Shown: one piece after another, positions 1 to 4,759 of the stretch
Layout of the letters: each line of letters opens with the position of its first letter
How positions within the stretch are numbered: position 1 is the stretch's first letter
The notes under the pieces: generated by a model
Seen by the model: only the letters and a program-made list of their open reading frames with translations
Told to the model about the DNA's origin: nothing
The model's database searches: none
Assembly: GCA_027051995.1 (NCBI GenBank)
Contig: JALUFY010000457.1
Location: forward strand, 1 to 6,766
Origin: Hyphomicrobiales bacterium
GTDB taxonomy: Bacteria > Pseudomonadota > Alphaproteobacteria > Rhizobiales > Aestuariivirgaceae
DNA: 6,766 bases
Direction of reading: 5' to 3'
Translations under genes and position numbers: made by a program

Positions 1-208
1 AGAACAGATCGGCCTGCGAGGGATGGCGGGTGTAGCGCGCCCCGGTGAAAAGGGCGGGATCGCTCAGCCCCAGAGCCTCCGTCAACGCGGACATGCGGGC
101 GGTTCGCGGCGCGAAGGCGGCGGCGCCCCTCACGCCGTGGGCGGTCTCGGCGGCCAGCGCGGCCAGGCCAATGGCCAGGGCGAGAAAGGCGGCGGTGGAC
201 TTGCGCAT
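1..208 (-). CDS. Small exported protein of unknown function, partial (3' end beyond window)
   Basis: Only the first 69 residues are visible; the gene continues past the left edge. The start is ATG at 208-206, two bases after the stop of the upstream NosL-like gene, with an AAGGAG Shine-Dalgarno sequence lying inside the end of that gene, so translation is probably coupled. Residues 1-5 are basic (MRKST), followed by a hydrophobic Ala/Leu-rich segment (about 6-20) typical of a Sec signal peptide, probably cleaved around residues 20-29. The visible mature part contains ALTEALGLSDPALFTGARYT and then RHPSQADLF, and has no cysteine. I do not recognise a named domain. The tight coupling to a NosL-family gene suggests it belongs to the same copper-type operon; that role is inference. 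The start and the existence of the gene are well supported by the signal peptide, ribosome binding site and spacing. Confidence 0.75.
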   Translation of the reverse strand, partial: MRKSTAAFLALAIGLAALAAETAHGVRGAAAFAPRTARMSALTEALGLSDPALFTGARYTRHPSQADLF

Positions 209-210
209 GA

Positions 211-768
211 TCACTTCAGCTCCTTGCCGTGCAGGATGAATTTGCCATCATCCAGACCGTTGAGCATCCGCATGTCCACGTCCTCGAAACGGATGATGGC
301 CCGGCCATGGTGATCCTTCATGAAGTCCTTTGCGTCATAGAGATCGGGATGGGGGATCAGTTCATGGCCCATTGGGCCCAGAACATCGGAGCCGATGACA
401 TACCAGGCCTTGCGGGCGTCGATCATTTCGGTGGAGTAATAGGCGGTGACGCCGAAGGCCTTCACATCCTTTTGCGTGTGCCCCTTCGTGTCGTATTTCT
501 TCATGTCCAGCCAGAACTTGAAGGCGTCCTTGGCGCCGTCGAAATGCGCATGGGTTCCGTCCGTGAACGTTATGGTGGCCACCCATTCGTGATAGCGGGC
601 GACGAACATGCCGCAGACGGGGCAAGCGTCATGCTCCGTGGGTTCCGGCAGAACGAGCTTCGGCGCGGCGTTCTTCGTATCCTCGATCTGGCCGGCCGGC
701 GCGGGCGCGGAGAACAGCGCCGCGATGCAAGCGGCGAGAACGAAACGGCGGGAATATGCGCGGAACAT
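211..768 (-). CDS. NosL-family copper-binding periplasmic protein (second of two)
   Basis: A 185-residue protein of the NosL type, the family of periplasmic Cu(I) chaperones best known for supplying copper to nitrous oxide reductase. The start is ATG at 768 because GGAGGT sits four bases upstream; in-frame ATG 789 and TTG 795 lack a ribosome binding site. Residues 1-25 are a Sec signal (basic MFRAYSRR, then a hydrophobic stretch ending near APAPAG). The family hallmark CPVCGM is at residues 49-54 (Cys49, Cys52, Met54), the likely metal-binding site. It is followed by the FTDGTHAHFDG segment (68-78) that NosL proteins use after the Cys motif, and by YYSTEMIDARKAWYVIGSD (110-128). Unlike classical NosL it has no convincing lipobox, so it is probably soluble in the periplasm. 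It lies 77 bases downstream of another NosL-like gene and 2 bases before a small exported protein. No nosZ is visible, so the copper client is unknown; it could be another cuproenzyme such as a haem-copper oxidase. Confidence 0.88.
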   Translation of the reverse strand: MFRAYSRRFVLAACIAALFSAPAPAGQIEDTKNAAPKLVLPEPTEHDACPVCGMFVARYHEWVATITFTDGTHAHFDGAKDAFKFWLDMKKYDTKGHTQKDVKAFGVTAYYSTEMIDARKAWYVIGSDVLGPMGHELIPHPDLYDAKDFMKDHHGRAIIRFEDVDMRMLNGLDDGKFILHGKELK

Positions 769-772
769 GATG

Positions 773-778
773 ACCTCC
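773..778 (-). promoter_or_regulatory. Ribosome binding site GGAGGT deciding the NosL-like start at 768
   Basis: On the minus strand GGAGGT is followed by CATC and then ATG at 768. It is the strongest Shine-Dalgarno sequence near this gene and excludes the longer in-frame starts at 789 and 795. Confidence 0.8.
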
Positions 779-795
779 GGTGCGGACATGAACAA

Positions 796-819
796 GGGAG
801 GGACGTTCCCGCCCCTCCC
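796..819 (-). repeat. Intercistronic inverted repeat between the two NosL-like genes
   Basis: GGGAGGG (796-802) and CCCTCCC (813-819) are perfect inverted arms with a 10-base loop. They lie in the 77-base gap, just upstream of the ribosome binding site of the second NosL-like gene. No T-run follows on the minus strand, so it is not a classical terminator. A role in mRNA processing or in setting the ratio of the two proteins is possible. Confidence 0.4.
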
Positions 820-845
820 CTGGTGTTACTAGCGGGAAAAGGAAC

Positions 846-1475
846 TCAGCCGTTCTTTTTCATTTTCATCATTTTCATCTTTTTCATCATGTGGGCGCGC
901 TTTTCGGCGCGGCGCTTGCGGCTCATGGCGCTGTCCTTGCCGAGATCGGCATAGGCCAGTTGCAGGGCCTCGTCGAAGCCCATGGTCTTCGCGCCCGTGG
1001 CCTTGGCCTTGGCGGCGTCGGCGTAGGCCCATTTGCGGTTGTGCGTCATGGTGCCCATCTTGCCGGGCATGTAGATGTAGGTGGCCTTGTCCACCTCCAC
1101 CAGCGGCTTGACCTTGGCGTCCGAGCCGGCGTCGCCCGCCCAGATCTTTTTCGCCCCGCGGTCGAGGTTGATGGCGAAGGCCACGGCCACGCAGCGGATG
1201 GAGCAGGTGCCTTCCGCCGTGCCGTCGTCATACTGGATGAGATGGCGGGTGTGGTTGAACTTCTTGCGGCTCATGCCGCAATAGGGGCAGCGCGGATATT
1301 TCTTGAATTCGTCCTTCGTCGGATTGGCGTCCTTGATGACGGGCGAATTGACGCCATGTTCCTTCTGCCACACCCACGGCGGGGTCATTTTCATCTTGGC
1401 GAAACCGGCCTTTGTTCCGGCGGCCAAGGCAACTGCGGCGGCGGAGGCGGCGGTCAGCAATTCTCTGCGGTTCAT
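846..1475 (-). CDS. NosL-family protein with twin-arginine signal and Met/Lys-rich tail (first of two)
   Basis: A 209-residue NosL-type protein, likely a periplasmic Cu(I) carrier. The start ATG at 1475 gives a signal peptide, MNRRELLTAAS then an Ala-rich core to about residue 26; the Arg-Arg-x-Leu-Leu pattern is twin-arginine-like, although Sec export is not excluded. The longer in-frame start at 1556 would bury this signal. The metal motif CPYCGM is at 63-68, followed by FNHTRHLIQYDDGT (73-86) and a second cysteine pair in CSIRC (91-95). Cys63/Cys66, Met68, His75/His78 and Cys91/Cys95 are candidate ligands or redox pairs. Residues 133-149 (YIYMPGKMGTMTHNRKW) and 166-181 (GFDEALQLAYADLGKD) look like the conserved C-terminal half of the longer NosL subgroup. 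The last 20 residues are very basic and rich in Met (HMMKKMKMMKMKK). It lies 102 bases after the DUF2946-like gene and 77 before the second NosL-like gene. The two NosL proteins differ strongly in sequence, so they are not a recent duplication. Confidence 0.87.
   Translation of the reverse strand: MNRRELLTAASAAAVALAAGTKAGFAKMKMTPPWVWQKEHGVNSPVIKDANPTKDEFKKYPRCPYCGMSRKKFNHTRHLIQYDDGTAEGTCSIRCVAVAFAINLDRGAKKIWAGDAGSDAKVKPLVEVDKATYIYMPGKMGTMTHNRKWAYADAAKAKATGAKTMGFDEALQLAYADLGKDSAMSRKRRAEKRAHMMKKMKMMKMKKNG
855..890 (-). repeat. Low-complexity AT-rich tract coding the Met/Lys tail
   Basis: Repeated TTTTCAT/CAT units on the plus strand (AAA, AAG and ATG codons on the minus strand) encode the Met/Lys run at residues 195-207 of the first NosL-like protein. 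The tract contrasts sharply with the GC-rich surroundings and contains homopolymer runs that could be prone to slippage near the stop codon. Confidence 0.7.
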
Positions 1476-1490
1476 GATTCTCTCTTCCCT

Positions 1491-1580
1491 TGATTTTTCC
1501 TGTATTTCGACCCGTGACTCTGGCGCGCAATTCTCAGGCGCGCACAGGCCGGGCAAGTTGTGAAAGCCGTGGAAAAATCA
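1491..1580 (-). repeat. Long-range 10-bp inverted repeat spanning the DUF2946 to NosL-like gap
   Basis: TGATTTTTCC at 1491-1500 is the exact reverse complement of GGAAAAATCA at 1571-1580. In the leftward mRNA the first arm contains the stop codon of the DUF2946-like gene and the second arm lies immediately before the AGGGAAGAGAG ribosome binding region of the first NosL-like gene. Between them two GCGCGC hexamers (1523-1528 and 1538-1543), part of a GGCGCGCA direct repeat (1522-1529 and 1537-1544), could form an inner hairpin. Together they would fold the whole 102-base gap into one branched or stacked structure. Confidence 0.45.
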
Positions 1581-1988
1581 GGCCGGAGGGGCGCGAATGC
1601 GCAGCGACCGCCAGGCGGTCAGGGAGCGGCCGCTCCAGCTCTCCATGCGGAAATGGGAAAAGACGGCGCGCGGCGCCGGCGGGACTGTGGCCGGCGGCGC
1701 GTAGGTAAAGAGCGAAACGGCGGTGGAGCCGCACACCGGGCAGAAGTCGCTGGCCGAGCCGCGCGAGCTCCGTTGCGCCGGTTTTGCGCTCTTTTCGTCT
1801 GTCACCCGGATGGACGTAATGCCGCCCGGGGTGCAGATCTGAAAGAGGAAGGAATCGGGATTGGCCGGCGGGCCGAAGGCGGAAGCGGCAAGCGCCGCCG
1901 CGTGCATGGCGCCGAAGAAAATCTCGATGAGCAGGGCATAAAGCGCGATGAAGGCCGCGCCCCGGCGCGTCCTCATCCGTTGCAGCAT
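1578..1988 (-). CDS. DUF2946-like small membrane protein with CPVC motif
   Basis: A 136-residue protein. I chose ATG 1988 because AAGGA lies about 10 bases upstream; in-frame ATGs at 2006 and 2048 have no ribosome binding site, and 2048 falls inside the FNR-like box. A basic N-terminus (RMRTRR, residues 4-9) is followed by one hydrophobic segment (about 11-37) that could be a signal anchor or signal peptide. ICTPGG at 51-56 and CPVCG at 83-87 are the two cysteine sites typical of DUF2946 proteins, and the C-terminus RAPPA resembles the Arg-x-Pro-Pro ending often seen in that family. DUF2946 proteins are small, of unknown function, and commonly encoded near copper receptors or copper chaperones. 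It is first in the leftward operon, 102 bases before the NosL-like gene. The family call rests on motifs and architecture only. Confidence 0.75.
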   Translation of the reverse strand: MLQRMRTRRGAAFIALYALLIEIFFGAMHAAALAASAFGPPANPDSFLFQICTPGGITSIRVTDEKSAKPAQRSSRGSASDFCPVCGSTAVSLFTYAPPATVPPAPRAVFSHFRMESWSGRSLTAWRSLRIRAPPA

Positions 1989-2015
1989 TGTCCCGCGTTC
2001 CTTCATGGCGCGGGT

Positions 2016-2021
2016 TTTAGA
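2016..2021 (-). promoter_or_regulatory. Possible -10 element of the leftward copper-type operon
   Basis: TCTAAA on the minus strand matches four of six bases of TATAAT. It lies centred 30 bases from the FNR-like box, which would put that box at about -39.5 to -41.5 from the transcription start, the usual class II position, with the start about 20 bases before the DUF2946-like ATG. This is inference from spacing. Confidence 0.35.
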
Positions 2022-2041
2022 CCCCGCGGGCGCGCCTGTCC

Positions 2042-2055
2042 TTGACATGGATCAA
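2042..2055 (-). promoter_or_regulatory. FNR/FixK/DNR-type operator (TTGAC-N4-ATCAA)
   Basis: TTGACATGGATCAA differs from the FNR consensus TTGAT-N4-ATCAA at one half-site base and matches the relaxed FixK/DNR form TTGAY-N4-RTCAA. The flanking C and G extend the palindrome by one pair. Its centre (2048.5) is 60 bases upstream of the DUF2946-like start at 1988 and 142 bases upstream of trkH at 2191. The first distance suits a class II activator site with a short leader, so the leftward operon is the more likely target. Proteins of this group respond to low oxygen or nitrogen oxides. It sits in the 202-base region between the divergent genes. Confidence 0.65.
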
Positions 2056-2070
2056 GATCAGGCCTTTTCT

Positions 2071-2111
2071 CCGCCCGCCGCGAGACGGGGGCGGCCAAGC
2101 GGGCGGCTTTT
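2071..2111 (+). repeat. GC-rich inverted repeat followed by CTTTT in the trkH leader region
   Basis: CCGCCCGC (2071-2078) and GCGGGCGG (2099-2106) are perfect inverted arms around a 20-base loop, followed on the plus strand by CTTTT (2107-2111). The shape is terminator-like but the T-run is short and the loop long. If transcription toward trkH starts upstream it could act as a leader structure; otherwise it may isolate trkH from rightward read-through. Confidence 0.3.
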
Positions 2112-2190
2112 CATGCGCTCGCCCGTGTGGTATTTCCAGCCAGCGCCGGGGCATCCTCCGGCGGCATCGCGCAACAATCACGGACGCCGG

Positions 2191-3696
2191 ATGACCATCC
2201 CTTCCCATTCCACCAGCAGCCGGGACAGCGGGCACAAGCACGCCGGCCCGGTGGACCCCTACCGCATCTTCTTCGTCGTCGGGATGCTCATGCTCGTTCT
2301 CATGGCGCTGATGATCCCGCCCATGCTGGCCGATGTTCTGGCGGGCAACCGCGACTGGGAGATCTTCGCCGGATCGGCGCTGATGACGGGCTTCGCCGGG
2401 CTGATGATGGTGCTCATCTCGCGCGACGCCTGGGCCGAGCGGGTGCGCCTGAAGGAGGGCTTTCTGCTGACGGTGACGAGCTGGATCGCCGTCTCCATCT
2501 TCGGCTCCATCCCCTATCTGTTTCTCGACCGGGGCATGAGCTTCGCCGACGCCTGGTTCGAGACGGTTTCCGGCCTGACGACAACCGGCTCGACAGTGCT
2601 TTCCGGGCTGGACAAGATGCCGCCGGGCATTCTGCTGTGGCGCTCGCTGACGCAATGGATCGGCGGCGTGGGCATCGTCGTCATGGCGCTCATCATGCTG
2701 CCGTTTCTCAAGGTGGGCGGCATGCAGCTGTTCCAGACGGAAAGCTCCGACCGCTCCGACAAGATCGTGCCCAGGGCGCGCCAGTTCATCGGCTTCATCG
2801 CCATGGCCTATGTGGGGCTGACGGCGGCCTGCGCCATTTCCTACCGGGTGGCGGGCATGCGGCTGTTCGACGCCGTCAATCACGCCCTGACCACCATCTC
2901 CACCGGCGGCTTTTCCACCCATGACGCCTCCATGGGCTTTTTCACCCAGCCGGCCATTCACTGGCTGGCGACGCTGTTCATGTTCCTGGCCTCACTGCCC
3001 ATGGTGCTCTATGTGCGCGCCGTGCGCGAAAGGGACGCCGGGGTCTTCAATGACCGCCAGGTCATCGGCTTCGTGCGCATCGTTTTCGTTGTCATCGCGC
3101 TGATGACGGCCTGGCGGATGCTGGCCGGCGGCCTGCCGCTGATGACGGCGCTGCGCCAGGTGTCGTTCAATGTCATCGGCATCGTCTCCACCACCGGCTA
3201 CGCGCTGGGCGACTTCACCACATGGGGCACCTTCGCCATCGCCGCCTTCTTCGCCCTGATGTTCCTTGGCGGCTGCACCGGCTCCACGGCGGGGGGCATG
3301 AAGGTTTTCCGGCTGCAAATCATGATGCTGGCGACGCGCGCCTATCTGAAAAGGCTGGCCAGCCCGCACAGGGTGGTGACCATCTCCTATGAAGGGCGCA
3401 CCATCACCCAGGAAATCTCCATGTCGGTCTTCGCCTTCGTCTCGGCGCTGTTCGCCACGGTGCTGCTCTTCGCCGTGCTCATCGCCCTGATGGGGGTGGA
3501 TTTCGACACCTCGCTGTCCGCCGCCGTGACGGCGGTGACCAACGTCGGCCCCGGCATCGGCAAGGTCATCGGCCCGGCGGGCAATTTCTCCACCCTGCCG
3601 GACGCCGCCAAGATCCTGCTGGGCTTCGCCATGCTGCTGGGCAGGCTGGAGTTCTTCACCGTCCTCGTGGTGCTTTCGCCGGAGTTCTGGAAGTAG
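2191..3696 (+). CDS. trkH: TrkH-type potassium uptake channel subunit
   Basis: A 501-residue polytopic inner-membrane protein of the TrkH/KtrB family, the K+-translocating subunit of Trk systems. All four pore-loop segments are visible: SGLTTTGS (127-134), TTISTGGFST (234-243), VSTTGYALGD (332-341) and TNVGPGIGK (450-458), whose glycines form the selectivity filter. QWIGGVGIVV (155-164) and LGGCTGSTAGGMKVFR (359-374), the latter in the gating-loop region, are also typical. Length fits the family (E. coli TrkH is 483 residues). I chose ATG 2191, which leaves a hydrophilic N-terminus of about 23 residues before the first membrane helix (25-50). The frame stays open upstream to 1948, but that part overlaps the divergent gene and its promoter. 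The ribosome binding site before 2191 is weak, so the exact start is less certain than the gene. No trkA-type NAD-binding regulatory subunit is present here; it must lie elsewhere. Confidence 0.95.
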   Translation: MTIPSHSTSSRDSGHKHAGPVDPYRIFFVVGMLMLVLMALMIPPMLADVLAGNRDWEIFAGSALMTGFAGLMMVLISRDAWAERVRLKEGFLLTVTSWIAVSIFGSIPYLFLDRGMSFADAWFETVSGLTTTGSTVLSGLDKMPPGILLWRSLTQWIGGVGIVVMALIMLPFLKVGGMQLFQTESSDRSDKIVPRARQFIGFIAMAYVGLTAACAISYRVAGMRLFDAVNHALTTISTGGFSTHDASMGFFTQPAIHWLATLFMFLASLPMVLYVRAVRERDAGVFNDRQVIGFVRIVFVVIALMTAWRMLAGGLPLMTALRQVSFNVIGIVSTTGYALGDFTTWGTFAIAAFFALMFLGGCTGSTAGGMKVFRLQIMMLATRAYLKRLASPHRVVTISYEGRTITQEISMSVFAFVSALFATVLLFAVLIALMGVDFDTSLSAAVTAVTNVGPGIGKVIGPAGNFSTLPDAAKILLGFAMLLGRLEFFTVLVVLSPEFWK

Positions 3697-3716
3697 GCCA
3701 GGGCACTTTCTCCGCC

Positions 3717-4289
3717 TCAATCCGGCGGCGTTCGCGCGCCGGTATCCGCCACATCGCCATGCAGGGCGCGCCACTCCGCCGGGCGGGTGAAACGGCCATG
3801 CCATATGCCAAGGCGGGCGGCGCGGGCCTGCCCGCTGGCGCGGTAATAGGCGGGTGGCGCGCCGATATAGGGCACGGCCCATCCCGCCGCCAGCATGGCC
3901 AGGCCGATGTCCCGCCCCTTGGCGCGGCAGACGGCCACCGTGCGCTCATATTTGTCCACGTCAACGGTCTTGCAATCGAGCTTTTCGCCCCGCACCAGAG
4001 TGCGCAGATGATTGCGCGCCAGCCGCCCGCATGGCCAGGACCGGCCCTTGGGATCAAGGCAGGTCTGATGCAGCTCCACCGCGTCGATGCCCGACAGGCG
4101 CACCTCGCGGCCATCGACAATGAGCGAATCGCCGTCAATGACACGCACGGCCCCGCCGCCGAAGCCGCCCCACTGGCGCAGGCCCCACAGGCTGGCGGCG
4201 ATGAGCATGGCGGTCAGGGCGTAATCCGCCGCCCTGCGCCAGAGCGGACGGGGGCGGCGGTAACGGCGGCGGCGATAAGGGCGGGACAC
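3717..4289 (-). CDS. Membrane-anchored thermonuclease-like (SNase-fold) protein
   Basis: A 190-residue protein with a staphylococcal-nuclease-type domain. The N-terminus is Arg-rich (RRRRYRRPRP, residues 6-15) and followed by a hydrophobic segment (about 23-37), consistent with an N-in signal anchor that places the domain in the periplasm or leaves it tethered. Catalytic equivalents are all present: VIDGDSL (50-56, Asp52 and Asp54), VRLSGIDAVE (63-72, Arg64, Asp69, Glu72) and DKYERTVA (112-119, Arg116), which align with Asp19/Asp21, Arg35, Asp40, Glu43 and Arg87 of the S. aureus enzyme. The domain should therefore be an active Ca2+-dependent nuclease. Cys77, Cys87, Cys106 and Cys121 could form disulfides if exported. 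The start is a GTG at 4289 directly abutting the moaE TAG, indicating translational coupling. The stop lies 20 bases from the convergent trkH stop. Confidence 0.9.
   Translation of the reverse strand: MSRPYRRRRYRRPRPLWRRAADYALTAMLIAASLWGLRQWGGFGGGAVRVIDGDSLIVDGREVRLSGIDAVELHQTCLDPKGRSWPCGRLARNHLRTLVRGEKLDCKTVDVDKYERTVAVCRAKGRDIGLAMLAAGWAVPYIGAPPAYYRASGQARAARLGIWHGRFTRPAEWRALHGDVADTGARTPPD
3722..3742. terminator. Possible hairpin at the convergent trkH / nuclease ends
   Basis: CCGGCG (3722-3727) and CGCCGG (3737-3742) form a six-pair stem with a 9-base loop, starting 26 bases after the trkH stop and within the last codons of the nuclease gene. There is no T-run on the plus strand, so a terminator role for trkH is only a guess from position. 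Confidence 0.25.
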
Positions 4290-4739
4290 CTATTTTTCCC
4301 ACCGGGCGGCTGCGGCGTCATCGCTGTCCTTCGCCTCCACCCAGCGTTCGCCTTCGCCGGTTTCCTCCAGCTTCCAGAAGGGGGCCTTCGTCTTAAGCCA
4401 GTCCATGAGAAAGACGTTGGCCTCATAGGCGTCCCGGCGGTGGGCGGAGGCGGTGAGCACCAGCACGATGTCCTCGCCGGGCAGCATGCGGCCATGGCGG
4501 TGGATGACGAGAACGTCCGAAATGTCCCAGCGGGCGCGGGCCTCGGCGACGATGTCCTCAAGCGCCTTTTCCGTCATGCCCGGATAGTGCTCCAGGGTCA
4601 TAGCGGAAATGTCCGCCCGTTCGCTCATCTGGCGCACCGTGCCGGTGAACATGACCGTCGCGCCGCGATTGTCGTTCTTGCGGAAGGCGGCGTATTCGGC
4701 CGCCGGATCGAAGGCGTCTGACTGCACGCGCACGGACAT
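4290..4739 (-). CDS. moaE: Molybdopterin synthase catalytic (large) subunit MoaE
   Basis: A 149-residue protein, the usual MoaE length. MoaE works with thiocarboxylated MoaD to convert cyclic pyranopterin monophosphate to molybdopterin in the cytoplasm during molybdenum cofactor synthesis. Family motifs are all in order: FTGTVR (31-36), LEHYPGM (49-55), HRHGRMLPGE (80-89), ASAHRRDA (97-104), LKTKAPFWK (115-123) and RWVEA (132-136). Arg36, His100, Lys116 and Lys123 match the spacing of the E. coli active-site residues Arg39, His103, Lys119 and Lys126. The start at 4739 has GAGAGG six bases upstream. It lies 20 bases after the AsmA-like gene and abuts the nuclease gene, so it is probably co-transcribed with both. 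MoaD, often encoded next to MoaE, is absent from this window. The presence of moaE implies the host makes molybdoenzymes. Confidence 0.96.
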   Translation of the reverse strand: MSVRVQSDAFDPAAEYAAFRKNDNRGATVMFTGTVRQMSERADISAMTLEHYPGMTEKALEDIVAEARARWDISDVLVIHRHGRMLPGEDIVLVLTASAHRRDAYEANVFLMDWLKTKAPFWKLEETGEGERWVEAKDSDDAAAARWEK

Positions 4740-4745
4740 GACGGG

Positions 4746-4751
4746 CCTCTC
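4746..4751 (-). promoter_or_regulatory. Ribosome binding site of moaE (GAGAGG)
   Basis: GAGAGG on the minus strand is followed by six bases and then the ATG at 4739. It lies in the 20-base gap after the AsmA-like gene, which leaves no room for a separate promoter or terminator between the two. Confidence 0.7.
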
Positions 4752-4759
4752 TCGCGAAC

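Noticed and set aside
727..768. Lipobox LAAC at residues 11-14 of the second NosL-like protein
   Set aside because: Only about five hydrophobic residues precede the cysteine, too few for a lipoprotein signal; the cysteine lies inside the hydrophobic core of an ordinary signal peptide.
855..890. TTTTCAT repeats as a regulatory or CRISPR-like array
   Set aside because: The units are short, lie inside a coding region and are explained by alternating Lys and Met codons; there are no spacers.
229..1493. Plus-strand open frames opposite the two NosL-like genes (229-954 and 891-1493)
   Set aside because: They are antisense to genes with clear family motifs and signal peptides, have no ribosome binding sites and show His/Gly/Ala-rich compositions typical of shadow frames in GC-rich DNA.
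1948..2190. An 81-residue N-terminal extension of TrkH
   Set aside because: It would overlap the start of the divergent DUF2946-like gene and the FNR-like box, and has a low-quality Pro/Arg-rich sequence unlike TrkH; the family length fits a start at 2191.
2017..3882. Long minus-strand open frames opposite trkH (2017-2961 and 2992-3882)
   Set aside because: TrkH on the plus strand is unambiguous; the antisense products are His/Asp/Arg/Gly-rich without domains, as expected for shadows.
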